Source: Spongilla lacustris
Lineage: Eukaryota > Porifera > Demospongiae > Spongillida > Spongillidae
Length of the DNA stretch: 64,000 bases
NCBI GenBank assembly: GCA_949361645.1
Contig: OX442416.1
Coordinates: 20,977,451-21,041,450, forward strand
Direction of reading: 5' to 3'
In this document: positions 1 to 10,974 of the stretch, piece after piece
Position numbering within the stretch: position 1 is the stretch's first letter
Layout of the letters: the number at the start of each line of letters is the position of its first letter
Notes under the pieces: generated by a model
Told to the model about the DNA's origin: nothing
The model's input: the letters and a program-made list of their open reading frames with translations, nothing else
The model's database searches: none
Position numbers and translations under genes: made by a program

Positions 1-11
1 TGCAGTACAGC

Positions 12-976
12 GTGATTATGGAAACTCTGGAAGATGTTCATCACAATACCCGGGACGAATATGGGCTAAAGGCCGGTGGACTACTTGCAGCCCTTGAAAA
101 GTTTGAGACCTTTTTTAGCCTGAAATTGGGATGCCTTCTTTTTGGATGCTCCGAAAATACTTCTAAAGTACTTCAGGCTAAAGACATCACAATGCAAGAG
201 GCTGTGAAAGCAATTTCTGTAACACAATCATTTTATAAACGCCAGAGGCAAGATGAAGCATTTAATACCTTTTTTGATCGTGTTGAGCAAGATTCGCGTT
301 CATTGAACATTGGCTTGCCAGTTCTGCCAAGATATCGAAAGCCTCCACAGAGATTTGGTGGGGATACTCAGCATGAGTTTATGCAGCCTCGTGAGTATTT
401 TCGACAAAAGTATTTTGAAGCCTGCGACATATTGATTGGAGAACTTAGTGACCGTTTTGAACAAGAGGATGTGATGAAGCCTGTTCTTTGCATGGAATCT
501 ATATTACTTAAGTCAGCTTGCGGAGAAACATGTACTTCTGAGTTAAAATCATTTTCAGAATCAGTCTTTCAGGCCGATTTTTCTATTCCACAACTGGAAA
601 AGCAACTTTCTATATACTCGTCGATGTGATTCGTGTGGAGCTACCAGACGTAAAACGGGTCACGAACATTCGCACAATATGCACAGCAATGGAAGCTCAT
701 GCAAACCGACGTATGCTTTCTGAAATACACAAACTTTTGCGGCTATTTTTAACCATTCCAGTAACATCGAGTACGTCAGAAAGAAGCTTTTCGACGATGA
801 GACGGCTGTTAACCTATTTGAGATCCTCCATGACAGAAAGTAGGTTTAATAACTGCTTCATCTTGCATGTACATAAAGAGCTAGCAGAATCCATTAATCT
901 GGAGGACGTAGCCAAGGAATTTATATCACGAAATGATCAGCGAATTCGCTACTTTGGCACATTTCCACCGTCTTAA
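12..976 (+). pseudogene. hAT-type (ZMYM1-like) transposase, 3' part, frameshifted
   Basis: Two open segments in different frames, 12-629 and 626-976, together give the C-terminal half of a hAT-superfamily transposase of the kind domesticated as ZMYM1-like proteins. The first carries a region with REYFRQKYFEACDILIGEL. The second carries the hAT dimerisation block: LLRLFLTIPVTSSTSERSFS followed by an MRRLLTYLRSSM segment and a LHVHKE motif. A frameshift near 610-630 separates them and the 5' end lies outside the window. In this family the C-terminal block mediates dimerisation and closes the RNase H-like fold. The copy is inactive as read. Family assignment is from motif recognition only; ends and target duplications were not found. 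Confidence 0.8.
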
Positions 977-1379
977 GCTTAATTGCATATCCCATGTTGT
1001 GTACGCGTGTATGAATATAATTATCTCTTTGACCACCACTGCCCCCCCAAATATAGACACCCTCCGCCGCCGCTGAAGTGTACACACGAACACATCGTAA
1101 TTCACATACAGAAATATGGGTTTATATATGTTCGTAGAATATGTTTGGATGAGTCTCGAACGTTCTCTCTCTCGATACTTCTAGCTCGATCAATCAGTTA
1201 ACCGCAAACACCTCCGTTGCGCATGCGGTCGTCGTGTTGCATCACAAGTTCACAACATGTATATATGCTGCTTATGAAATGTCCCAATACAATGCATTTC
1301 AGTTGAGGGATGAGGCTGACATAGCACCTGATTTCAAATAAGTACGGTGGCCCCTCTAGGTCGCGCGTACGAGCAACGG
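977..1379. other. Non-coding gap
   Basis: No coding exon, RNA gene or clear repeat is recognised between the hAT remnant and the minisatellite. Confidence 0.5.
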
Positions 1380-1612
1380 AGAACAAAATTGCGTACGAGT
1401 CAAGAGCAAAAATGGGTACGATCCGAGAGCAAAATTGAGTACGAGCCGACAGCAAAAGATGTATACACTGACTCCCAGAGCAAAAATGAGTACGAGCCGA
1501 CAGCAAAATTGGGTACGATCCGAGAGCAAAAATGAGTACGAGCCAACAGCAAAAAAATGGGTACGATATCGATCCGAAAAATGTGCATGAGCCCAGAGCA
1601 AAAATGCGTAGG
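1380..1612. repeat. Imperfect minisatellite, about 24-bp unit
   Basis: About nine diverged copies of a unit built from GAGCAAAAATGRGTACGAKC are arranged in tandem. Short open frames on both strands across it are by-products of the repeat. Confidence 0.75.
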
Positions 1613-1861
1613 AGCTGCATGAGAGGCAGTTGTTTACATGCGTTTTCCAATACGTCATTGGTCATGGCGGTAAAAAAAGTAAATCATGTCTCCTCCTACT
1701 ATTACCGTTCAAATGCTGGCAGAACGTGAGTTTGGTTGTAAAAAGCTGTATGATAGTTATGTCACACACACACGGGATATATATAAAGCTGGTGGTTTCA
1801 GTTTGTAATCAGGATTTCAGTTGCTGGTTCTAGAAGGGATATACATGTACATACATACACT

Positions 1862-2256
1862 TAGCCTCGTCCCCAGGCCCTGTTTTATTAAAGTTACGGG
1901 GGGAAAAACAGGGCCTGGTAGACACTGCCAGGGTCGAAGCGCGCATGCGCTAGTTACCTGGGGTAACCGTAATTTCCTTTTGGAAACCATTCCGTATACT
2001 CGTCTGATTTCGCGAAGGCGTATTCTGTTGAGTTCCGAGAAGCGGTGGCTTATTCTTTATCGTGTCTTAACGAACGAAATCAGGCGAGCAGCATACGCCA
2101 TCGCGAAATCAGACGAGTATACGGAATGGTTTCCAAAAGGAAATTACGGTTACCCCAGGTATTCTGGGACAAACTAGCGCATGCGCGCTTCGACCCTGGC
2201 AGTGTCTACCAGGCCCTGTTTTTCCCCCCGTAACTAAGGGCCTGGGGACGAGGCTG
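1862..2256. mobile_element. Foldback (Mutator-like) element, TAGCCTCG termini
   Basis: The left end reads TAGCCTCGTCCCCAGGCCC and the right end is its reverse complement apart from the outermost base. The arms run inward about 170 bp, so the element is nearly a complete hairpin. It is flanked by ACATACACT (1853-1861) and ATATACACT (2257-2265), a 9-bp target duplication with one mismatch. Nine-bp duplications with long terminal inverted repeats are typical of Mutator-like elements. It encodes nothing. It shares ends with the element at 53197-54020. Confidence 0.85.
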
Positions 2257-2265
2257 ATATACACT

Positions 2266-2510
2266 CAACACCAGCAAAAACGTAAGTGGAATTGAGTGTT
2301 TTTGTATGGGTTTTAATTTCTATGCCATGTTTTTATCTACAGTGTAATCTGTCTTAACATCCAAGAAGAATTCACTATTATTGTAATTGTATGGGTTTTA
2401 ATTTCTGTGCCAACTTGCAGTGTTTGCTTCATCTAACACCAGCAAAAAAGTAAGTTGAATTGAGTGGTGTTATTGTATGGGTTTTAATTTGTGCCATTTC
2501 GAAGTGTCAT
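2266..2510. repeat. Short tandem/interspersed duplication
   Basis: The phrase AACACCAGCAAAAA followed by GTAAGT and the phrase TGTATGGGTTTTAATTT recur two to three times within this interval, indicating an old local duplication. No gene is evident. Confidence 0.6.
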
Positions 2511-2565
2511 TTTCTGTTATTGTGATTGTTTTTCAAAATTACTTCAACATCTTGTGTTTAGCTTT

Positions 2566-3165
2566 CAGATTTCCTGTTGATAAGGAGCTTGATGCCGTAC
2601 TCCCGCTGTTTGACGTGGAGGCAGTTCACTCTCTCCTTAATAGCCGTTCTCTTGCTGATAAGGCCAGACTGCAGCTGTCTGTATCAGTACCTCATGCATC
2701 AGCATGGATTTGGACTGCACCTTGACCTGAATGGTAGTTGGGAGTCAATCCCTCTCTGCTTTGAAACACCAATGGCTTAACCCTCTGACTTACCACTGTG
2801 GGAGGAGTATCAATCAGGCACAACACTCCACCTGTCAGCAAGCTGGTTTGTCTGGACACCTAGAAGTTGGCTGTGGATGGGGAAAATTTGATTCCAGAAC
2901 AGTACACACCTCCACTGCCTTCGACATTACTGCTGCATCCGTTATACAGCAGAGAACAGAAAGCACCCAAGTGTGCTGAGTTGGATAGGCGATGGATATC
3001 ACTTGGCAGTGGAGAACATTGGAGCCTGGGGACCAGAGGCATTGAGTGCCATTTTGTGATAACACCAGCTATATGTCCACATCAGCTTGTTATTGGTTAG
3101 AGCTAATGCCAATCAATCCTGGGCCACTCCTATCACCAAACACTCCCCAGAAAATGAACAGTACT
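2566..3165 (+). pseudogene. Degenerate retroelement-associated coding fragment
   Basis: Several short frames in succession (for example KARLQLSVSVPHASAW, AFDIT, KCAELDRRWISL) resemble the C-terminal region that follows the reverse transcriptase in some invertebrate retroelement proteins. Stops and frameshifts interrupt it throughout. The 3' part is duplicated at 59487-59720 upstream of the second SRCR locus. The assignment rests on recalled family resemblance and is tentative. Confidence 0.4.
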
Positions 3166-3516
3166 CAGTTGTGTGTGTTTGTGCTTGGGTGCTTGTTGTC
3201 AATAATTGTATTGTATTATTCCATTATAATTAATTGTGCCCACATCTTGAATAACAATCTATTACTAAGTACAGCAGACGACTTGGACTGGAGGCCATAT
3301 CAAGGCATTAAAAACAAAATGCTACATGTACATGTAGCTAAAAATTGCGTGAAATCTCATTCTGTTTATTCGCGGTGTACACAAAGCAACGAACCACAAA
3401 CGTAAATTAGCACGTGCTAGCTTCCGGACGTTAATAGTATAAATTTTGGAGCCCAAATTGCAAAGCCATTTGTACAATAATCTTTTAATAATATACATCC
3501 ATTTTGTGTGCGGAGC

Positions 3517-3570
3517 ATGGTGGCTGGAATCCGCTGTTGTTGGCCGCTTGGTTCGCAACTACCTCCATAG
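3517..3570 (+). pseudogene. Broken signal-peptide exon of SRCR locus 1
   Basis: This ATG corresponds to the signal-peptide exon at 60141-60213. Relative to that copy, about 19 nt are missing after codon 5. The frame therefore changes and stops at TAG 3568-3570, and the hydrophobic core is lost. The sequence at the former splice donor is GTACTA here against GTATGT in the other copy. As read, locus 1 lacks a usable signal peptide at this position. Confidence 0.7.
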
Positions 3571-3729
3571 GTACTATCTCTGGACTATCTCTGATATCAT
3601 GAAGCGAAGCACTGAACGCGCAGTCGATCTGATGTATTCGATATTAGTGAGGTCGCACGTGCCCGCGATCCGTTACTTAAACTGCGTTGCGACTCCGTAC
3701 GTCGACGTGTTGTATACCATCCCATGTGC

Positions 3730-3730
<1 letters not shown>

Positions 3731-3761
<31 letters not shown>
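3731..3761. repeat. Poly-G tract
   Basis: An uninterrupted run of about 30 G residues, followed by a purine-rich stretch. It is one of several very long G or C homopolymers in the window, and its exact length in the assembly is uncertain. Confidence 0.8.
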
Positions 3762-3762
<1 letters not shown>

Positions 3763-3865
3763 GGAGGGAGGAAAGAAAATAATTTTGCATCACGTGACTC
3801 TATAAAGCCCTAGTAGTATAGTATATGTATATTAACATGTAGGTGTAAATTGAGAATGATATCAG

Positions 3866-4204
3866 CTCAGAGAGACTTTGCTGTGAGATTGGTTAATGGA
3901 GGAAACTCAACAGGCAGCGAGCAGTATCTTGGCCGTGTGGAGGTGTACGTGGGAGGGCAGTGGGGCACCATATGCAGTCTGGGCTGGAGCATCGAAGACG
4001 CTCTAGTGGTGTGTTGCATGCTTGGCTTCCCCTCTGCCTTGAGGGCTGTGACCAATGGTGTCTACGGTCTGGGCACCGGACCAGTGTGGTTGTCGAATGT
4101 CAATTGCCGTGAAAACGAGTCGTCTCTAGCCAACTGTACGTACACAGGGCTGAACAACACGGGGTGCCTGCATTCTCAGGATGCTGGCTTGGTGTGCTCT
4201 GATG
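3866..4204 (+). CDS. SRCR domain exon 1 (locus 1)
   Basis: This single exon encodes a complete SRCR domain. The acceptor is ATATCAG before 3866 and the donor is GTGAGT at 4205; both ends are phase 1. It opens with RDFAVRLVNGG, continues through GRVEVYVGGQWGTIC and ends with HSQDAGLVCSDG, the usual SRCR landmarks with paired cysteines. SRCR domains are disulphide-bonded extracellular ligand-binding modules found in scavenger receptors. The exon is open throughout, unlike most SRCR exons downstream. The upstream signal exon (3517) is broken. A second copy lies at 60466, with a 23-nt deletion and a truncated end. Upstream and downstream exons are inferred from phase and order only. Confidence 0.85.
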
Positions 4205-4345
4205 GTGAGTGCTGACCTCAGGGGGCTAATGAGGGGGACCTTAGGGGGCTAATGAGGGCAGGGTTCGTACAAACCTTGAAAAACCTTGAAAACCCTGGAA
4301 TTTCGGCATACCTTTATCAAGGCCTTAAAGGTCCTTGATATTTGG

Positions 4346-5838
4346 TAGTCTCGTACCCAGACCCTGATTCCCACAGCTGCGGATGGATTACATCACCGCT
4401 ACGTGGAAAGAACTGCCGTACTCAATTCTGTCCACGGTCACCAGAATGTTGGGGAACCAATCAGATTCGAGGTATGGAGTAATTGCATACCTTAGTTATT
4501 GTTGGGAGTTATTGGTAATTGCGATGGTGTTGGAGGATGTACGGCGAACGATCAAGTGAGCGGGTGAACGTAAGGGTTGTTTTACACATACGACAAACAC
4601 TTCCCAATCATCGTAGACGTACTACTGGATCGGGATGTCGTCGTATGTCTTGCAACTGGCATGGGAGTCACTTTGTTAAGCCGTTTCTGCCTTGGGCATT
4701 TGATGCGCGGTGGGAGGAAGGACAACGAGCGAAGCGTTGTTCGGAAACGTTTTGTCCTTTCTCCTCTGTCATTAATTATTCAATTAACCATAGATATTTA
4801 AGTAAGGGGATTGGAAACGGATCAATGAATCTAATTAGTCACGCACAGTCCATGTTACGCCTACAATTAAAAATTCATATCGTACGCAGCAGCTGTTTTA
4901 TGGACTATAGGGACCGAGACCTCAGGATCACAGGTTCACAACTTTGCGAGTGGTATAGGGACTAGCAAAGCCTGGTACCCAAAGCCTTTGTTTTCCAGTC
5001 ATACTTTCTTCTACACACTCGTAATGTCTTATACCCATTGCTTAAAAAATAATCAAAAATCGATAAATGCTTCTCTCCTTAGCTTCGTTATCTCTCCTAA
5101 GGCGATACGGTTAAAGGGAAAATGACAGCCAATAGGCACGTAGCACACTGTGCACATCTATAATATGCAACGTTTAGCGCGCCAGCACCTGTAGAATCGT
5201 AGAAAAAGGTACAGTGCCAAAGTAACTCCATTTACGCTTCTTACGTACTAGAATGGAGGTTGCGAAGTAAAGAACAGTCCGCCGTACACAAAATTAAGGA
5301 AAGGCATACAGATATGACCTACCAACGACATAGTAGTAACAGAATCGCGCTGAGATGAACTGGTCAAAAATAAAAGGTACAGTCCGTAACCGAGTCGCGT
5401 AAGGTACTAGAAAATCGCGTTCAGCAAGCAAACAATAAGAGCAAAGAGCCGTGCCAGTTAAAGAATGGCTTACAGACACGTAGGAAGATGTAATATGACG
5501 TTTTAGGACGAAAACAAATCACACAGTAGCAGCAGTTTTCAAGTCTTCATTGGTTTAAGGGTAATAATAACCGTGTCAAGGAGTGTACGTGTACAATCAT
5601 GCGCTCACGTGATGCGTTTCCAATCCCCTTACTTTAATATCTATGAATTAACTAATTGCATTCGTGTTGACGCTAAACATATTCATAATACGTCACTGCA
5701 TTCCTCCCGACGTTAGATTAATAATATTATGTAATCGCGGGACAAAATTGAGTACAGCAGTTCACCAGACCCTCTTTCCACGTAGCGGTGATGCAATCCA
5801 TCCGCAGCTGTGGGAATCAGGGTCTGGGTATGAGACTA
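4346..5838. mobile_element. Foldback (Mutator-like) element with 9-bp duplication
   Basis: The ends are TAGTCTCGTACCCAGACCC and its near-exact reverse complement, with arms of roughly 65 bp. The element is flanked by perfect 9-bp direct repeats GATATTTGG at 4337-4345 and 5839-5847. There is no credible transposase. The 1493-bp length includes a nested 859-bp element. Confidence 0.9.
4788..5646. mobile_element. Nested TIR element with 5-bp duplication
   Basis: The inverted ends CCATAGATATTTAAG and CTTTAATATCTATGA extend inward to GGGGATTGGAAACG. Direct repeats ATTAA at 4783-4787 and 5647-5651 flank the element. Small open frames inside are not recognisable. A 40-bp relative with the same ends is at 60038-60077. 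Confidence 0.75.
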
Positions 5839-6180
5839 GATATTTGGTAGTATTCCATCGAAGTCCTTGAAATGCGAGTGTGCACTTCCTTATACGGCGC
5901 ACTTGAAGCCTTGTAAGTGTAGATAACACCGCAGTTTAATTTATGAATTTATTTATTTGGTTTTTCATGCGTATCCATGTACCACCCGTTTATTAGCGTA
6001 CATGTTAGTTGCTACGTCGCGTCTTTGCTCAATCATTGTTGCTTTTGTTTCGTTCATCGTCGTTGCTTGCTCGTAGTTGCTACGTCGCGTCTTTGCTCAA
6101 TCATTGTTGCATTAGTTTCGTTCATCGTCGTTGCTTGCTCGTCAAGCGCTGCTTTAAGCCTGAAGTTTAAGTTTTGGAAA

Positions 6181-8528
6181 ATGCCAGGCAAGTGCAATTT
6201 TAATGACAAATGGCTCCATTTGGTGGAATATCGATCATGGCTTCAAAAGGTAACGGAAAATCCACACAAAGCGTACTGTGTTTTATGCATGAAGCAAATT
6301 GATATTGCTGCAATGGGGGAATCTGCACTAAAAAGCCATGCGAGTGGTTTGAAGCACAAAGATGCTGAAAAGAGTTGTACAAACGTTTCAACCATTAGCA
6401 CATTTTTCTCTTCATGGGGCTCAGATGCTAATACTGATAGGGCTATAACTTCACAAGATACATGTATTCCAGCTGTTCTAACACAGGACTCTTCTGTTCA
6501 GCCTGTTATGCTAAACTCAATTGAACCTTTTGTAGTGGATCGTAATATCACACTCACAGCGGAAATCTACTGGGTTTTAAAAGTGGTTTCCAGTCATTAT
6601 TCATTCAAATCCAGTGAAAGCATCAAAGGTGTATTTCAGCTTATGTTTCCGGACAGTGGAGTAGCTAAACAGTTCAGTTGTGGTGAGAAGAAGTGTGCAT
6701 ATTTAGCTACGCCGGTTTGGTATAGCGCCATATTTTGTGTCCCTTTTGAAGACTAAGATTAAATCTGAAACAACCTATGTTCTTCTTTTTGATGAATCTT
6801 TGAACACGAATCTCCAAAAAAAACAATTGGACATTCATGTAAGGTATTGGAATCATAATGAAGTTGTAACTCGATATCTTACCTCCCACTTCCTTGGCCA
6901 TGCAACAGCTGATACAGTGTTTGAAATATTTGAGTCTGTTGGCAGTGAACTTGGCTATTCTGGTCTACTGCAATTATCTATGGATGGACCAAATGTAAAC
7001 TGGAGAGTTTTTGAAATGGTTCAAGCTAGTGTTCAGACTCAGACATCTAAGGAGCTTTTAAATGTGGGTAGCTGTGGGTTGCATGTATTACATAATTCTT
7101 TCCGAGATGGTGCTGGTGCTACAAATTGGAACATAGAACAAGCAGTTTTTGGTGGCTTTTTAAAGACTCCCCAGCTCGTCGTGAAGATTTTACAGAAGTA
7201 ACTAGGTCAAGTATTTTTCCACTGAAATTTTGTTCACATCGCTGGGTTGAGAATGTTCAAGTAGCTGAAAGGGTACTTGAAATTTTCCCTCAAATGGTAG
7301 CATATGTTAAAGCTGCAAAAGCCGGTACAATTAAGGAACCAAGGAACAAATCATATGAAAATGTTGAATTGGTCGTTGAAGATACCATGTTTGTGGCAAA
7401 GTAAAAATTTTTTCTAATCATTGCAAAGGAGATTCAACCTTTGTTGAAATATTATCAAGCTGATCGACCATTGCTACCTTTTTTTGCACAGGATATATTC
7501 ACCTTAATTAAGGGTTTCATGGAAAGGTTTATTAAAACTGATTTGATGAAAACAGTTACTTCAATGGTAACATTGTTAAAAATTGATACTTCAGATACAA
7601 ACAATCACACCGAAGTATCCAGTATAAAGGTTGGTTTTGTTACCGATAGAATTCTGCGTGGTATAGGTGCAAGCAACAGAGAACGGTTGATGTTTGAGTT
7701 CAAGATGAACTGCTAATCAAAATGGTTCAAAAATTGATAGACAAATCCCCCATTTGCTCTCCGCTTGTTAGAAACATGATTGTTTTGGACCCAAGAGTAT
7801 TTCTGTCATTAGGAAAACAGTCAGTTGGTAAAAAGCTGACAATAGTTTTGCGTCATATGACTCAAGCTGGTCGTCTACTGGAAGACAAGTGTGATAATGT
7901 ACTAAAACAGCTTGACAACTTCCATGATGCAGCTACTGTTTCAAATGAATCAATTACTTTCAGTACTTTCAATCCGCACAGTGACAATGACAGAATTGAT
8001 ACATTTTATTACAATAAGCTAGCAAATAAGCCAGAGTATGAAGACCTGTGGGGTGTCTTCAAGAATTTACTACTTCTTTCTCATGGGCAAGCTTCTGTAG
8101 AACGTGGATTCTCTGGTTAACAAAGAAGTTATGGTCCAGAACCTTGCAGAACAATCACTTGTAGATCAGCGCATAATCTGTGATCATGTGAAGAGTGTTG
8201 GTGGCATAGCCAATGTTACATGTTCAAAAGAACTATTGATTTCTGCTACCAGTGCAAGACAGAGGTACCAAGCACACCTTGATGATATGAAAAAGGAAAG
8301 GGAATCTGTAAAGGTAAATGAACGGAAACGAACACTCACAAGAGAAGTTACTGAAGTAGAAGGCCAGAAGAAACGACTAAAGGAAGACATTGATGCTCTT
8401 ATTCAATCGGCAGATAATTATGCTGAAAGAGCTGAAAGCAGTGGTGACTTAACCCTCATTGCAAAATCGAATGACCTCAGAAAGGCAGCAAAAGAAAAAA
8501 GAGTACAATTGAATGGGCTGGACTGTTG
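6181..8528 (+). pseudogene. hAT-like transposase with N-terminal zinc finger, multiply frameshifted
   Basis: The reading starts at MPGKCNFNDKW (6181). A BED-like zinc finger follows, with Cys pairs and His around YCVLCMKQID and LKSHASGLKH. The central block carries LLFDESLNTNLQKKQ and FLGHATADTVFEIF. The C-terminal block carries LLLLSHGQASVERGFSG, the hAT dimerisation signature. The frame changes at about 6740, 7130-7200, 7400, 7715 and 8100, so the copy cannot encode an intact enzyme. The last segment, to 8528, is a lysine- and glutamate-rich coiled-coil-like tail. It sits inside the first intron of the SRCR gene. Confidence 0.8.
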
Positions 8529-8659
8529 ACTTAGGCAAGCATAATCAATTGCCCCTCTGACCACGTTATCGAATTATGGGACGCCTAAATAAACAATGAA
8601 CTCTGTAAAAGTCTACAGTTCCTAGGTGTTACTTTCTACAGTTCCGAGCCGGCACTGTA
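8515..8659. repeat. Dispersed repeat, copy 1 (possible hAT 3' end)
   Basis: The sequence from GGCTGGACTGTTGACTTAGG to CCGGCACTGTAG matches 40364-40508 closely. Homology stops at CTGTAG in both, suggesting an element boundary. Confidence 0.75.
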
Positions 8660-8726
8660 GTTGTTACAATCAACCAAGTGCCGGATGTCTTTTAATGAAG
8701 AATAGTAATAATTTCACTTCTCTAAA

Positions 8727-9603
8727 ATGCCTCGAAACTTCCTGAGAAAGACACAAAGAAGCTCTGTAAAGTCAGATGTGATGCTGCGTGCTGTTCGCCA
8801 GGTGAGATTTGACAACAAATCTGTCCGAGGTACAGCTACAGACTTCGACTTTAACTATCAAACTTTGCTTCGATACTGCAATAAATTATTCCTTTACTGG
8901 AGGAAGTGCTTGTCCGGTACATTTTGAGTAGGCCTACTTCTGAAATATATCAAGGCGTTTCACAGAAAGGAGTACGGAAGCTTGCTTACCAGCTAGCATT
9001 AGCTAATAACTTGCCAATGCACAAGACATGGTTAGAGAGATTTCTGAAACGTCATCCTTCATTGTCAATACGCAAACCACAAGCAATTTATGACATTCCA
9101 GGAATTTTGTCACTTGCGCTTCCTCGTGCAGCAAGCAACATTATGGCTGGATTCAAAGTGGCTGGAATATCACCTTATGACAGAGACATTCCAGGAGGCT
9201 GCAGCTTTCACCACAGACTGTCCAATGGCTTTCTGTCTCTCCAACAAATCAATCTGATACTAATCCAGAAGTGTCCATTGGTATAAGCAGTGGGTCTAAT
9301 TATTGTGTATCTACACCACAAAGGATAATAATTCTGAAAGACCTGACCTAGTTAATGAACTTCCATGCATTTTTGCTCCTCCTGGCTTACCTGTACCTCT
9401 TGGTCTCTGCTCTACCAGCTATGCTTCCCGGCACATATCCCCCTGAAAATGTGCTATCTTTTTCAAAAGCAGCACCACACAAAAAAGCTGCAAGCAACAG
9501 AACAAGGAGATCATTGATTTTAACAGATTCTCCTGTAATGGCAGCTTTAGCAAACAAAAAAAGGGAAGGGCTCCATAGATACAAGAGGAAGAGGAAAGGT
9601 TAG
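8727..9603 (+). pseudogene. Pogo/jerky-like transposase, catalytic core deleted
   Basis: The N-terminus is a psq-type helix-turn-helix: a start at MPRNFLRK, then [20 protein letters not shown]. After a frameshift near 8915 comes the CENP-B-like second DNA-binding region, GVRKLAYQLALANN then WLERFLKRHPSLSIRKP. It then jumps directly to C-terminal motifs (IYDIPGILSLALP, NIMAGFKVAGISPYDRDI) and a tail with RRSLILTDSPVMAAL. The DDE catalytic domain normally found between these parts is absent. This is an internally deleted, non-autonomous copy. Confidence 0.75.
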
Positions 9604-9745
9604 AGCTATCAAGCAAACAACCACACAGACAAGAGGAATAGGAAAGGGAACTGAGGAAACTACCATACAGACAAGAGGAAGAGGAAAGGGAACTCAGGAC
9701 ACCACCACACAGACAAGAGGAAGAGGAAAGGGATCTGAGAATACC
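9604..9745. repeat. Purine-rich minisatellite, about 43-bp unit
   Basis: Three tandem copies contain ACAAGAGGAAGAGGAAAGGG. They continue directly from the tail of the pogo-like remnant. Confidence 0.7.
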
Positions 9746-10141
9746 ACAGGAACTTTTCACTTAGATGTATAACATGTAATTGACTATATCATGATGTTTT
9801 GGAACTGATATGTTAACGGTAGGAGAGAAAAAATGATAGGGCTTTCTGCTGAGCTTGATAATAAATAAAATTCAATAGTGTGACAACCAACCCGGGCATG
9901 GGGCAGGTTGTCACAACGGTACCCAATATTTGTAACCTGGAATTTTATAAATGTGATTGCTTTTAAAAATAAACTGAAATAGCCAAAGTGTGCGTTGATG
10001 ATGTCCTTTTATTATATAATGACTGTTAATTTAATTGGCACTTTCAAAATCGTGGGGTAATATGAGGTACAAAAATTGTGACAACCGGTCCCAGTCTCCC
10101 CTACTCCATCTCCCTCCCACTCTCTCACTCTCTTTTTCCAG
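9746..10141. other. Intron sequence before SRCR 2
   Basis: An inverted repeat GTGACAACC...GGTTGTCAC lies at about 9879-9917, and another GTGACAACC at 10077. They may be ends of an element, but no target duplication was found. Confidence 0.35.
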
Positions 10142-10581
10142 ATCTTGCAGTCAGGCTAGTGAATGGGTCCAGTCCTGACAATGGAGGTGTGGAGGTCTAC
10201 CATAGCAACCAGTGGGGCACCGTGTGCAGTGACCTCTGGTCCTCCTCCAATGCCCTGGTGGTGTGCAGGCAGCTAGGCTACCCCACTGCTCTGGAGGCCC
10301 TGGTGGTGTGCAGGCAGCTAGGCTACCCCACTGCTCTGGAGGTCCTGGTGATGTGCAGGCAGCTAGGCTACCCCACTGCTCTGGAGGTCCTGGTGGTGTG
10401 CAGGCAGCTAGGCTACCCCACTGCTCTGGAGGTCCTGGTGGTGTGCAAGCAGCTAGGCTACCCCACTGCTCTGGAGGCCCTGGTGGTGTGCAGGCAGCTA
10501 GGCTACCCCACTGCTCTGGAGGTCCTGGTGGTGTGCAGGCAACTAGCTAGGCTACCCCACTGCTCTGGAGGCTGTACTGCT
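10142..10581 (+). CDS. SRCR 2, first-half exon with 45-bp in-frame amplification
   Basis: The acceptor TTTTCCAG precedes 10142 (phase 1) and the donor GTAAGG follows 10581. The start [20 protein letters not shown] and [17 protein letters not shown] are typical SRCR. From 10253 to about 10570 a 15-residue segment, [15 protein letters not shown], is repeated seven times in frame (45-bp unit, copies 1-3 residues apart). Each copy adds one cysteine. The last copy carries a 4-nt CTAG duplication that shifts the frame; without it the junction to the next exon would be in phase 2. Either the gene is damaged or the assembly of the array is inexact. Confidence 0.75.
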
Positions 10582-10974
10582 GTAAGGGCCATGTGATGTG
10601 GAATGTCATCTTATTAGTCTTTTGATGACTGAGGGTTGTATGGTCTTCAACTTTACTTAGTGATTAGTAATTTTGCATTCCTGGCAACATGCTGCCCTCT
10701 AATTAGTGCACACGTGCTGCCTTGTAGTGGTGCCAGAGATTTTAAACATTTATTCTGCCCCTGGGCACCCTGGTTAGAAGTTTGAGGATACATGTACAGG
10801 TATAAGTGTGGGAATGAGCTTGTGGTGAGTGTGATCTTGTAGTAATCAATGCTCAGCATGGATCCAGTCCTTACAACATGGGGGGGGGGGGGGGGGGGGG
10901 GAGGCAAATGCAGCTAGTAGTTACGTAGTGTGCTAGTACTTGCTTGTCTATGTATTTGAGCTGCCCGTTTCCAG
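10582..10974. other. Intron between SRCR 2 halves
   Basis: It contains a poly-G tract of about 22 at 10880-10901. No gene is seen. Confidence 0.6.

Larger units (their letters stand above)
4259..8528 (+). mobile_element. Composite hAT element hosting two nested elements
   Basis: A TIR-like start, CAGGGTTCGTAC, at 4259 is followed by CCTTGAAAAACCTTG-rich sequence that resumes after 5847 and runs into a decayed hAT transposase (6181-8528). A foldback element (4346-5838) interrupts the left part and itself contains a smaller element (4788-5646). The right terminus was not found; sequence from about 8515 to 8659 recurs at 40364-40508 and may be its 3' end. The whole lies in the intron between SRCR exons 1 and 2. 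Confidence 0.55.
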
